DNA from: Planctomycetota bacterium
GTDB taxonomy: Bacteria; Planctomycetota; GCA-002687715; DRQF01
Reading direction: 5' to 3'
Assembly: GCA_024275615.1 (NCBI GenBank)
Contig: JAJRYU010000227.1
Coordinates: 1 to 5,933, forward strand
Length of the DNA: 5,933 nt
The translations under genes and the position numbers were made by a program. Of this stretch, positions 1 to 5,855 are shown piece by piece. How positions within the stretch are numbered: position 1 is the first letter of the stretch; the number at the start of each line of letters is the position of its first letter. Below the pieces are notes generated by a model. That model worked only from the letters and a program-made list of their open reading frames with translations, was not told where the DNA came from and made no database searches.

Positions 1-1126
1 CAGGATTTGCCGCAGCCAATGAAGTTTCAAGTCCCGTCAAATAGTCCGCTTCGAATCCATGTTGAGCTACTGGATGAATGGCTTTTTCGTCACCATCGCC
101 ACAGAGACCGGCCCATGCCGAGTTGAATCCGCCAACTTCAACAACGATTTGGCAAAGGTCGTTCAGAAACTCGATTTCATTGTCGGCATGCGCAAGAGTC
201 TTGTTGCATTCGGTATGGACGAGCAAGGCGCGGTTAAGGCGCCTCAATTCCTGCTCGGCACGTTTGCTTTCTGTCAGATCATAGATGATCGCAACATAGA
301 CTTCAGTTGTTCCAATGCTCGCAAATTGTAGATCAACTTCCACAGGATACTGGGTGCCATCCTTACGTTCATGAATTGTGGCAAATTGGATCTTCTCGGA
401 TTGCTTCAGTCGAAGCGGCTTGAGAATTCTGTCAAAAGCGTGCCTATCTAGGAGCGGCTTGATGTCGATCGGAGTGAGAGTCCGTAGCTCTTCAATCGAA
501 TAGCCAAGATTCTTGCGCGCCCCTCTATTGGCATCGACAAACTTCAATGTTTGGGAATCAAAGATGTAAATCTCGTTGAGCGAATGATCCAAAATCCGTC
601 CGAAATGCCCAAGTCGATCTCGAGCTTGGCGCAGTTCAAGCGATTGGTCAGTAATTTTTGATTCCCAGGGTTCGACGATATCTTGCACAAATCCGTGCAG
701 GACGGGGGGGCCTCCCTCCTCTTCACGAACATGCTTGACCTGCTCAAAGACGTGCCGTTCTGTTCCACATGCTGTGCGGATTCGGTAGTCCACTGCAATC
801 GATCTATTGCTTTCGGCTGCCGATTCGATTTCCTGATGGACTCGTGCGCGATCATCGGAATGAATGATATCGCGATAGACTCGGAGGGGCTTGCCAAGAA
901 ACGTACTTGGCGAATAACCTGTTAGACGTAAACCACCTTGAGTCAAGAAACTCACTGTCTTCGCTTCGTCGGCAAGACAGCGGTATGCCATGCCAGGAAG
1001 ATTTTCAACGAGAGAGTTGAGCGCGTCCACGCGTTGAGTGTTCTCTGACCGGGGAAGTACACCGTCCGATCCAGCTTGGGGTCGGTTAATGTCATCACGT
1101 GTTTTGGACTCATCACGAGGTTTCAT
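1..1126 (-). CDS. PAS-PAS-GAF sensor protein, probable histidine kinase (3' part missing)
   Basis: One open frame runs from the ATG at 1126 to the left edge, giving 375 codons without a stop; the C-terminus lies outside the window. Residues ~34-152 form a PAS/PAC domain (NLPGMAYR near the start, GTERHVFEQ, then GFVQDI). Residues ~174-290 form a second PAS domain (NEIYIFD, NRGARKNLGYS, RKDGTQYPVEV, DLTESKRAE). A GAF domain begins at ~305 (TECNKTLAHAD, VEVGGFNSAWAGL) and is cut. No membrane segment is visible, so the protein is probably cytosolic. It aligns along its whole visible length with the N-terminus of the kinase at 1268-4207; for example, 27 of 39 residues match from G176 on. The ATG is supported by GGGGG five bases upstream, an in-frame TGA ten codons upstream, and leader similarity to the paralogue. 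By analogy the missing part may hold another PAS and a kinase core, but that cannot be seen here. Confidence 0.9.
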   Translation of the reverse strand, partial: MKPRDESKTRDDINRPQAGSDGVLPRSENTQRVDALNSLVENLPGMAYRCLADEAKTVSFLTQGGLRLTGYSPSTFLGKPLRVYRDIIHSDDRARVHQEIESAAESNRSIAVDYRIRTACGTERHVFEQVKHVREEEGGPPVLHGFVQDIVEPWESKITDQSLELRQARDRLGHFGRILDHSLNEIYIFDSQTLKFVDANRGARKNLGYSIEELRTLTPIDIKPLLDRHAFDRILKPLRLKQSEKIQFATIHERKDGTQYPVEVDLQFASIGTTEVYVAIIYDLTESKRAEQELRRLNRALLVHTECNKTLAHADNEIEFLNDLCQIVVEVGGFNSAWAGLCGDGDEKAIHPVAQHGFEADYLTGLETSLAAANP

Positions 1127-1145
1127 GGATACCCCCGTTGAATCC
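1127..1145 (-). promoter_or_regulatory. Start-proximal leader and ribosome binding site of the PAS-PAS-GAF gene
   Basis: On the minus strand GGATTCA (1145-1139) is followed by ACGGGGG and, after five bases, the ATG. The G run at 1136-1132 is the Shine-Dalgarno candidate. The 22 bases from GGATTCA through the start codon align without gaps to the leader of the paralogous kinase (14 of 22 identical), which supports both start choices. Confidence 0.6.
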
Positions 1146-1197
1146 TGCCCACATCAATCAACGCCTGCAGAAACTGAAGTGTGGGGCCTTGCGTAGA

Positions 1198-1207
1198 TTT
1201 TGTAAAG
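1198..1207 (-). promoter_or_regulatory. CTTTACAAAA motif upstream of the PAS-PAS-GAF gene
   Basis: The minus strand reads CTTTACAAAA, ending 72 bases before the ATG at 1126. The identical 10-mer lies 68 bases before the start of the paralogous kinase. TTTACA resembles a sigma-70 -35 element, but no convincing -10 follows at 16-18 bases. It may be a retained regulatory site or simply a relic of the duplication. Confidence 0.35.
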
Positions 1208-1267
1208 TGATTTCTTTTCTTTTTCATTGCTGCGCATCTCAATGTAGGCGTGGTAAGCGCTTCCGGA

Positions 1268-4207
1268 CTATACCCCCATGACCTCGCGAATAGCACCGGC
1301 AAGAACACCCATGTTGACAGGTTTCGCAAGAACGATTTCAGCGCCTGCAGCGAGAGCCTCGGCATCCGAGACTTCATTGCTATACCCGCTGACAAGAATC
1401 ACGTGCAAACCTCCATGGATCGCAAGCGCGTTAGCGATCAGCTCAGTGCCAAGTAAACCGGGCATCATTTTGTCGGTGACCAGGACGTCGAACGCTCTGG
1501 GATTTTGCCGTATTAACTCCAACGCTTCCGAACTGTTCGAAGATGTTGTGACGTGGTAACCCAATTTCTCTAAGGCCCGTTTCATCATGAAAGTAATGAC
1601 CTCTTCGTCATCAACACAGAGGACACGCTCGCAGCCTTGTACGTCGCCGACGGGATGAGCTGGTCTTTCGCTCGCTACACCTTCAACGTGGGGCAACAAG
1701 ACCTCAAAAGTCGAACCAACGCCAAGTTCGCTCGTCACGCAAATGACGCCACCGTGATTGGAGATGATTCCGTGGACGACAGAAAGACCTAAGCCCGTTC
1801 CTTCGCCAACTTCTTTGGTAGTAAAAAACGGGTTGAACATTTGTTCCTTTGTGGACGTATCCATGCCAACGCCCGTGTCTCGTACCACGAGCCGTGCGTA
1901 GCGACCAGGAGCCAAAGTTGGGTACTTGAGGCTGCCACTCTTGCTGATCTTGGTAGTCGTCAATTCAAGTTCCAAAAGTCCGCCTGCCGACTTCATGGCC
2001 TGCCGCGCGTTTGTTCCCAGATTCATCAGAACCTGGTGTATCTGGGCCATGTCTGCAAACACCAAGTCAATATCATGGGGCACGTCTTGCCGAATTTCGA
2101 TATTCGAAGGTAAGGTCGCACGCAGCAAGCTGGTCGCTTCCGCCACCGCGATCCTCAAATCTATGAAGGAACGCTCAGGTTGAACTTGACGGCTAAAGGT
2201 CAGAATCTGCCGAACGAGATCTCTTGCACGACTTGCCGCTTTGATGATCTCCTGGACGTCGCTGCGCGCGCTCGGATTTTCAGTAATGTCCGAGACTGCG
2301 ATCTCCGCAAAACCAAGGATAGCCTGCAGAACATTGTTGAAATCGTGGGCGATGCCTCCAGCCAGTGTGCCAATCGTCTCTAGTTTCTGTGATTGTCGTA
2401 GCTGATCCTCGAGTTCCTCATGCTCTTTGATCATTTGTTTGTGACGATCGATGTCTTCTTCGACAGCGAGGAAATGCGCGATTTCCCCTTGCTCATTCCG
2501 AATCGGAGAAATGGTCACATTGGCCCAATAGAGCGTACCATCTCTTCTGCGATTGTGAAGTTCTCCACGCCACTGCTCGCCCACCTGTATCGTCTGCCAA
2601 AGTTCGCGGTATTCGCGACTGCCCGTCCCTTCCCCCTTGAGGATACGACTATGCTCGCCAATAACTTCTTCTGGTGCGAAACCCGTCATCTCAATGAACA
2701 TGGGATTGACGTATTCAATGTGGCCAGCAAGATCGGTAATGAAGACAGACGCGGGGCTTTGCGTCACCGCCGCCGATAGTTTGCGCAGCTCCGAGCTGAC
2801 AAGGTCTCGTTCTTTGCGCGCTCTAATGATGCGAATGCCAAAGGCTGCATCAACGGCCAACTCGGAAAGCAACTTGACTTCTTCGCGATTAAAAGCAAAT
2901 GGTTGACGGGCATAAATATTGAGGCAGCCAAGAGGTTCCTGGTCATCAATCTTGATCGGCAGCGCGATTGATGACGAGTAGCCACGGCTCGTCGCCTCTT
3001 TTCGCCACAAAGCAAAAGAAGGGTCGCATTGGATATTTTGAACGGTCTGAATCTCGCCAGTGCGAATCGCCTTTCCTGTGGGCCCCAAGCCTTCAGGCTC
3101 CTCGGACCACCTGAGATCGAGTTTGTCCAAGTAGCCCACCTCGAAACCAAATTGGGCTATCGGCCGAACGGTTTTTCCCTCGTCATACTCCCGCAGACCA
3201 ACCCAAGCCAGACGATAGCCACCCACTTCCACAAGAATTCGGCAGACCTCCTTTAGAAAGGGAAGCTCATCCGTCGCATGAGCAAGAGTTTGATTGCACT
3301 CCGTGAGCACACGCAACGCGCGATTGAGCTTGCGTAGCTCAAGCTCAGTGCTCTTGCTTTCGGTGACATCCGAAGTAATCGCTATGTACACGGCGGTCTC
3401 GCCGATTTTCGACAGCTGAAAGTCGACTTCAACTGGATAGCGCGAACCGTCTTTTCGTTGATGCAAAGTCGAAAAACGGATCCTGTCCGTTTCCTTGGTA
3501 TGCAGAGGTTTCACGAGATCCGCCAGTGCGTCCGCTGTGAATAGTGGGTTGATGTCGAGAGGTGACAACTCCCATAACTCCTCGATCGTATACCCTAAGT
3601 TCTGCCGTGCTCCGCGATTGACATCGATAAACCTTAGGCTGTCCACATCAATGATGTAGATTTCATTGCCCGAGTTGTCGAGGATGTTCCCCAGCTCGTT
3701 CGTCAAGTTCTGAGACTCTTGCAATGCAACCGACCTTGCGGCATCTTCAGCTTTCTTCAAGGCCGACACATCTTGGACATAGCCTTGGAAAGCTTCTATT
3801 TCTCCTTGGTCGTCAAGGATGGCGCTACCCTGCTCAGAGACCCATCGTTCCGTTCCATCCGCGGTGATGATGCGATAGTGAATGGCAAAAGCCTCACGGC
3901 GCTTCATCGCTTGACTAATCTCAAATTCGACTTTGTCTCGATCGTCAGCGTGAATGATCGCCCTATAGGTTTGTACGGAAGCGCCCAGGAACTTAGTGGG
4001 TTCGAACCCGGTCAAGCGACGGCAGCCATGGCTTAGAAAGTTGATTGTGCCGGCCTCGTCACAAAGTCGGCGGTAGGCCATACCCGGAAGGTTGTCCACC
4101 AAGGAGCCAAGGTCGATCGTATCTGGGGAGGCTGGGACTAGACCCTCAGCTCCCGCTTGGGGTGGATCCGTCGTGGAAGGTGTTTTGGGTTCCTTGGATG
4201 CTGCCAC
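1268..4207 (-). CDS. Soluble hybrid sensor histidine kinase, PAS-PAS-GAF-PAS-HisKA-HATPase-REC
   Basis: This 979-residue kinase should autophosphorylate on histidine and pass the phosphate to its own receiver domain. Domains by approximate residue: PAS 33-150, PAS 170-288, GAF 300-465, PAS 475-590, a short coiled-coil-like linker 590-610, HisKA 606-675 with H621 in GGIAHDFNN, HATPase 715-840, and REC 860-979. The ATPase shows an N box (MNLGTNARQAM), G1 (DTGVGM, 777-782), F box (FNPFFTTK) and G2 (GEGTGLGLS). The receiver shows the acidic pair D866/D867, phospho-acceptor D912 in VTDKMMPG, S940 and K962, so both halves look active. The H-box resembles the NtrB-like HPK4 type. There is no transmembrane segment or signal peptide, so sensing is cytosolic; the ligand is unknown. 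The start is GTG: GGAG lies six bases upstream, an in-frame TAG lies one codon before it, and the first internal ATG (M43) is already inside PAS1. No HPt domain or DNA-binding output is present, so a separate partner is expected. Confidence 0.96.
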   Translation of the reverse strand: MAASKEPKTPSTTDPPQAGAEGLVPASPDTIDLGSLVDNLPGMAYRRLCDEAGTINFLSHGCRRLTGFEPTKFLGASVQTYRAIIHADDRDKVEFEISQAMKRREAFAIHYRIITADGTERWVSEQGSAILDDQGEIEAFQGYVQDVSALKKAEDAARSVALQESQNLTNELGNILDNSGNEIYIIDVDSLRFIDVNRGARQNLGYTIEELWELSPLDINPLFTADALADLVKPLHTKETDRIRFSTLHQRKDGSRYPVEVDFQLSKIGETAVYIAITSDVTESKSTELELRKLNRALRVLTECNQTLAHATDELPFLKEVCRILVEVGGYRLAWVGLREYDEGKTVRPIAQFGFEVGYLDKLDLRWSEEPEGLGPTGKAIRTGEIQTVQNIQCDPSFALWRKEATSRGYSSSIALPIKIDDQEPLGCLNIYARQPFAFNREEVKLLSELAVDAAFGIRIIRARKERDLVSSELRKLSAAVTQSPASVFITDLAGHIEYVNPMFIEMTGFAPEEVIGEHSRILKGEGTGSREYRELWQTIQVGEQWRGELHNRRRDGTLYWANVTISPIRNEQGEIAHFLAVEEDIDRHKQMIKEHEELEDQLRQSQKLETIGTLAGGIAHDFNNVLQAILGFAEIAVSDITENPSARSDVQEIIKAASRARDLVRQILTFSRQVQPERSFIDLRIAVAEATSLLRATLPSNIEIRQDVPHDIDLVFADMAQIHQVLMNLGTNARQAMKSAGGLLELELTTTKISKSGSLKYPTLAPGRYARLVVRDTGVGMDTSTKEQMFNPFFTTKEVGEGTGLGLSVVHGIISNHGGVICVTSELGVGSTFEVLLPHVEGVASERPAHPVGDVQGCERVLCVDDEEVITFMMKRALEKLGYHVTTSSNSSEALELIRQNPRAFDVLVTDKMMPGLLGTELIANALAIHGGLHVILVSGYSNEVSDAEALAAGAEIVLAKPVNMGVLAGAIREVMGV

Positions 4208-4226
4208 AGTCTACTCCGATGAATCC
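4208..4226 (-). promoter_or_regulatory. Start-proximal leader and ribosome binding site of the hybrid kinase (GTG start)
   Basis: On the minus strand GGATTCA (4226-4220) is followed by TCGGAG. GGAG (4217-4214) is a good Shine-Dalgarno at six bases from the GTG. An in-frame TAG at 4213-4211 excludes any longer protein, so this site decides the unusual GTG start. The block matches the leader of the downstream paralogue. Confidence 0.7.
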
Positions 4227-4244
4227 CATCGAATGTAAACGACT

Positions 4245-4263
4245 CCGGGCAAATATGCCACGG
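4245..4263 (-). repeat. Short inverted repeat in the kinase leader
   Basis: The minus strand reads CCGTGGCA, TATT, TGCCCGG: GGCA/TGCC arms extended by CCG/CGG with one bulged T, around a four-base AT spacer. It lies 38-56 bases before the GTG start. It could be an operator dyad or a small RNA hairpin. No T tract follows, so a terminator is unlikely. Confidence 0.35.
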
Positions 4264-4274
4264 ATTGATTAAGT

Positions 4275-4284
4275 TTTTGTAAAG
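4275..4284 (-). promoter_or_regulatory. CTTTACAAAA motif upstream of the hybrid kinase
   Basis: The minus strand reads CTTTACAAAA, ending 68 bases before the GTG at 4207. It is identical to the 10-mer upstream of the paralogous sensor gene (1198-1207) and differs by one base from TTTTACAAAA upstream of the plus-strand gene. TTTACA could serve as a -35 element, but I see no good -10 at normal spacing. Confidence 0.35.
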
Positions 4285-4344
4285 GACAACTCCATCGCGA
4301 CGAGAATACCGATCGACTCAGAACTGTAAAACGGGTCGCTGGGG

Positions 4345-5682
4345 CTACCCATCGTCCCTCTCACCCCATCTGGGGATGCGCAACACGACCGCGAGGCGGT
4401 CAGCCTCTCCCGCGATCCAAGTGTATTTTCGTTTGCGACTCTGGAATGCATGGATCGCGTCTTGCAGTTTCTTATGCATGTCCACGGCGTAGTGGTGATA
4501 CTCGCTGGCCGTGGGAATGAGGATGCCAGTGCCCATAGACTGAGCTTGCGCGAGCACCTCTTCCTCGAGGTCTTTTGGCATGCGTTCAGGGGCAAACTCA
4601 ATGCCATGGCACATCGGATTTAGAATCGGATCTAGACTGCTGGCCTCATGATTCGAGTTCTGGAGCCAGGCCGAACTCGCCAGAGGCTGGCCATCGAGAT
4701 CCGCCGCGACAGCAACGACGAAGAGTTTTCGTCCGGCCTTTTTCGCATGGGGTTTTTTGACCTCAATCTGGAGGACGTCTCCAGCCAGCACTTCAAAAGT
4801 CACGCCCTGTTTCCTGTCGCCAAAGTAGCTGCGGCCTGCGGTGCTCAGGAATCTCTTGCCATAGCGGTAGACGTAGACTTTTCCCCCGTTTTCCAACCAA
4901 ATGCGGAGTTTCTGTTTAGGTTCAACAGCGTATTCGATGGCCGCAACTTCCTGCCAAGCCTGCTGCCATTTTGTTGACAGACCTTCCTCCCCATGAGCCA
5001 AGATCAGAGCGCGAATTGCTCTAGCGCCGGGCGGACAAGGGTAACTCTTGTATTGCTCAATCATGTCATCCAGGAGATCATCCCTTGCTTTCGTGAGCGC
5101 CGCAGTCAGGCGCTCGGCGCTCTTCTTGAGAGCTTTCCCGTAGGGCTTGGCCTCCGACCAGTTGACACTTTCCATCTCTGCTTCGATGGCGTCAACTTTG
5201 GCCTTCATTTTCTGATCGGGATAGAGCTCCAAACAACGCCTGGCGAAATGAACAGCGCCCGGAATCGCGGCATAGCACTTGAGGGAAAAGACTTGTTTCA
5301 AATGGCGCAGGGCGCGGGCGGGCATGGCACGCAATTGAGGTTCACTGGGTTTGAGCCCCGCTACCTTCCCAATGATCCTCAGGTTTTTCTTGGTTGTCGG
5401 CGGTAAAAGCCCAATTCCGGAGGCATCACCTGCGTGAAGCGTCCACCATCTCGCCGCGTGTCGCTGCCCACGAGAGATGAAACGCTTCACGAGTTGTTCA
5501 ACTTTGACGAGCTTCCAAGTGCCCGAACGCAGTTCCTTGATGATGAGTTTCTCTCTTGCGTCCCTGGCTGGTTTTTCCTCTTGCGCCCATGCTAGGCATG
5601 CACAGCTCAAAACCAAGAGCAGGGCACCCAAGGCTGGCAGCATGTTTCTCATCAAATTGACTGGTGGTCGACTTCTCAACAT
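4345..5682 (-). CDS. Exported protein of unknown function, 445 residues
   Basis: I do not recognise this family. A signal peptide is clear: basic start (MLRSRPP...MRN), a hydrophobic core at about 14-32, then AWA before QEE, suggesting signal peptidase I cleavage after residue 33. VLSC at 24-27 is a poor lipobox, so a lipoprotein is less likely. The mature part starts charged and is mostly helical to ~250, with a TPR-like look around 125-170 but no firm repeat. Residues ~258-335 look beta-rich (KLRIWLENGGKVYVYRYGKR, VTFEVLAGDVLQIEV). The tail carries a histidine cluster (EYHHYAVDMHKK, 394-405). Four cysteines remain after cleavage (136, 150, 216, 358) and could form disulfides outside the cytoplasm. 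The ATG at 5682 has AGGGG eight bases upstream and an in-frame TGA further up; M11 and M14 lack such a site. It lies upstream of the kinase in the same direction and is divergent from the antiporter-like gene. Confidence 0.88.
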   Translation of the reverse strand: MLRSRPPVNLMRNMLPALGALLLVLSCACLAWAQEEKPARDAREKLIIKELRSGTWKLVKVEQLVKRFISRGQRHAARWWTLHAGDASGIGLLPPTTKKNLRIIGKVAGLKPSEPQLRAMPARALRHLKQVFSLKCYAAIPGAVHFARRCLELYPDQKMKAKVDAIEAEMESVNWSEAKPYGKALKKSAERLTAALTKARDDLLDDMIEQYKSYPCPPGARAIRALILAHGEEGLSTKWQQAWQEVAAIEYAVEPKQKLRIWLENGGKVYVYRYGKRFLSTAGRSYFGDRKQGVTFEVLAGDVLQIEVKKPHAKKAGRKLFVVAVAADLDGQPLASSAWLQNSNHEASSLDPILNPMCHGIEFAPERMPKDLEEEVLAQAQSMGTGILIPTASEYHHYAVDMHKKLQDAIHAFQSRKRKYTWIAGEADRLAVVLRIPRWGERDDG

Positions 5683-5723
5683 TTCGTAATCCCCTATCCC
5701 CAGAGACCAAAGCGACGCTCAGT

Positions 5724-5751
5724 CTGCCAGAGGCGTTGGTTTCCTGCCAGA
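5724..5751. repeat. Direct repeat CTGCCAGA, two copies 20 bases apart
   Basis: Identical 8-mers CTGCCAGA occupy 5724-5731 and 5744-5751. Their 20-base period, about two helical turns, would put both on the same DNA face, as for paired regulator half-sites. They lie 42-69 bases before the ATG of the leftward gene. With only two short copies, chance is possible. Confidence 0.3.
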
Positions 5752-5792
5752 ATCGGCGAGATTGCCTTTGGTTTCATGTCGTGTGTTCGCTT

Positions 5793-5807
5793 ACTTTTAC
5801 AAAAAGT
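5793..5807 (+). promoter_or_regulatory. ACTTTT-ACA-AAAAGT dyad upstream of the antiporter-like gene
   Basis: Perfect six-base inverted arms (5793-5798 and 5802-5807) flank ACA. The centre TTTACAAAA matches the motif upstream of both sensor genes. It lies just before the leader hairpin and 48 bases before the ATG. It could be an operator; on the minus strand the same T run follows the neighbouring hairpin and could contribute to a terminator. Confidence 0.35.
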
Positions 5808-5808
5808 C

Positions 5809-5845
5809 CCCCCAGCAGAGACAATACGGTCTAAGTTGTTGGGGG
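5809..5845 (+). promoter_or_regulatory. Leader hairpin covering the Shine-Dalgarno of the antiporter-like gene
   Basis: Positions 5809-5818 pair with 5836-5845 (eight Watson-Crick and two G-U pairs). 5819-5822 (AGAC) then pairs with 5829-5832 (GTCT), with a three-base bulge at 5833-5835 and a six-base loop. The 3' arm holds GGGGG (5841-5845), the only good Shine-Dalgarno candidate before the ATG at 5856. The two G-U pairs would become C-A mismatches on the other strand, so the fold favours plus-strand RNA. Reading leftward, the stem is followed by ACTTTTT, so an imperfect minus-strand terminator is the main alternative. Confidence 0.45.
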
Positions 5846-5855
5846 AATCTGGTTT

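Larger units (their letters stand above)
1127..1267. other. Intergenic gap between the two sensor paralogues
   Basis: This 141-base gap follows the TAG stop of the hybrid kinase and precedes the ATG of the second sensor. It holds an A-rich stretch on the minus strand (about 1208-1225), the CTTTACAAAA block and the start-proximal GGATTCA block. A perfect 8-base palindrome, AAGCGCTT, lies at 1255-1262 just after the stop, but it has no loop and no following T tract, so I do not call it a terminator. Nothing here rules out read-through from the kinase gene, nor a separate promoter for the second sensor. Confidence 0.7.
4208..4344. other. Intergenic gap between the exported-protein gene and the hybrid kinase
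   Basis: This 137-base gap separates two leftward genes. It contains the CTTTACAAAA motif, an inverted repeat at 4245-4263 and the kinase ribosome binding site. I see no strong GC-rich hairpin with a T tract after the stop at 4345. The kinase could be co-transcribed with the upstream gene or have its own promoter here; the sequence does not decide this. Confidence 0.65.
5683..5855. promoter_or_regulatory. Divergent intergenic region between the exported-protein gene and the antiporter-like gene
   Basis: These 173 bases must hold the 5' regions of two genes reading apart. Visible elements are the AGGGG ribosome binding site of the leftward gene (5695-5691), two CTGCCAGA direct repeats, the ACTTTT-ACA-AAAAGT dyad, and a long hairpin ending ten bases before the rightward ATG. 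I could not find a convincing sigma-70 -35/-10 pair with normal spacing on either strand. Confidence 0.7.

Noticed and set aside
704..710. Run of seven G (C on the coding strand), possible slippage or phase-variation tract
   Set aside because: The coding frame continues intact on both sides with PAS motifs, encoding GGPPV. Seven bases is short for a phase-variable tract and there is no sign of a frameshift.
544..897. Minus-strand open frame of 117 codons within the left sensor gene
   Set aside because: It is out of frame with the PAS-PAS-GAF reading frame, which is open from 1126 to the edge and carries clear domain motifs. The short frame shows none.
1255..1262. Palindrome AAGCGCTT after the kinase stop, possible terminator
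   Set aside because: It has no loop, only eight bases, and no following T tract on the minus strand.
1129..1277. ATACCCCC shared by the kinase stop region (1270-1277) and the second sensor's start region (1129-1136), possible duplication junction
   Set aside because: Eight low-complexity bases; at 1270-1277 it is part of the kinase's last codons and at 1129-1136 part of a ribosome binding site, so chance is the simpler explanation.
1123..1395. Minus-strand open frame of 90 codons bridging the kinase end and the gap
   Set aside because: It lies in another frame over the receiver-domain coding sequence, has no recognisable features, and its end overlaps the start of the second sensor gene.
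2420..2779. Plus-strand open frame of 119 codons
   Set aside because: It is antisense to the third PAS domain of the kinase, whose minus-strand reading has unmistakable domain motifs.
4269..4607. Minus-strand open frame of 112 codons over the end of the exported-protein gene
   Set aside because: It overlaps the 3' end of the 445-residue gene in a different frame and shows no domain or signal; it is a shadow.
4993..5406. Plus-strand open frame of 137 codons
   Set aside because: It is antisense to the exported-protein gene with no recognisable motif; the minus frame has a signal peptide, a ribosome binding site and full-length continuity.
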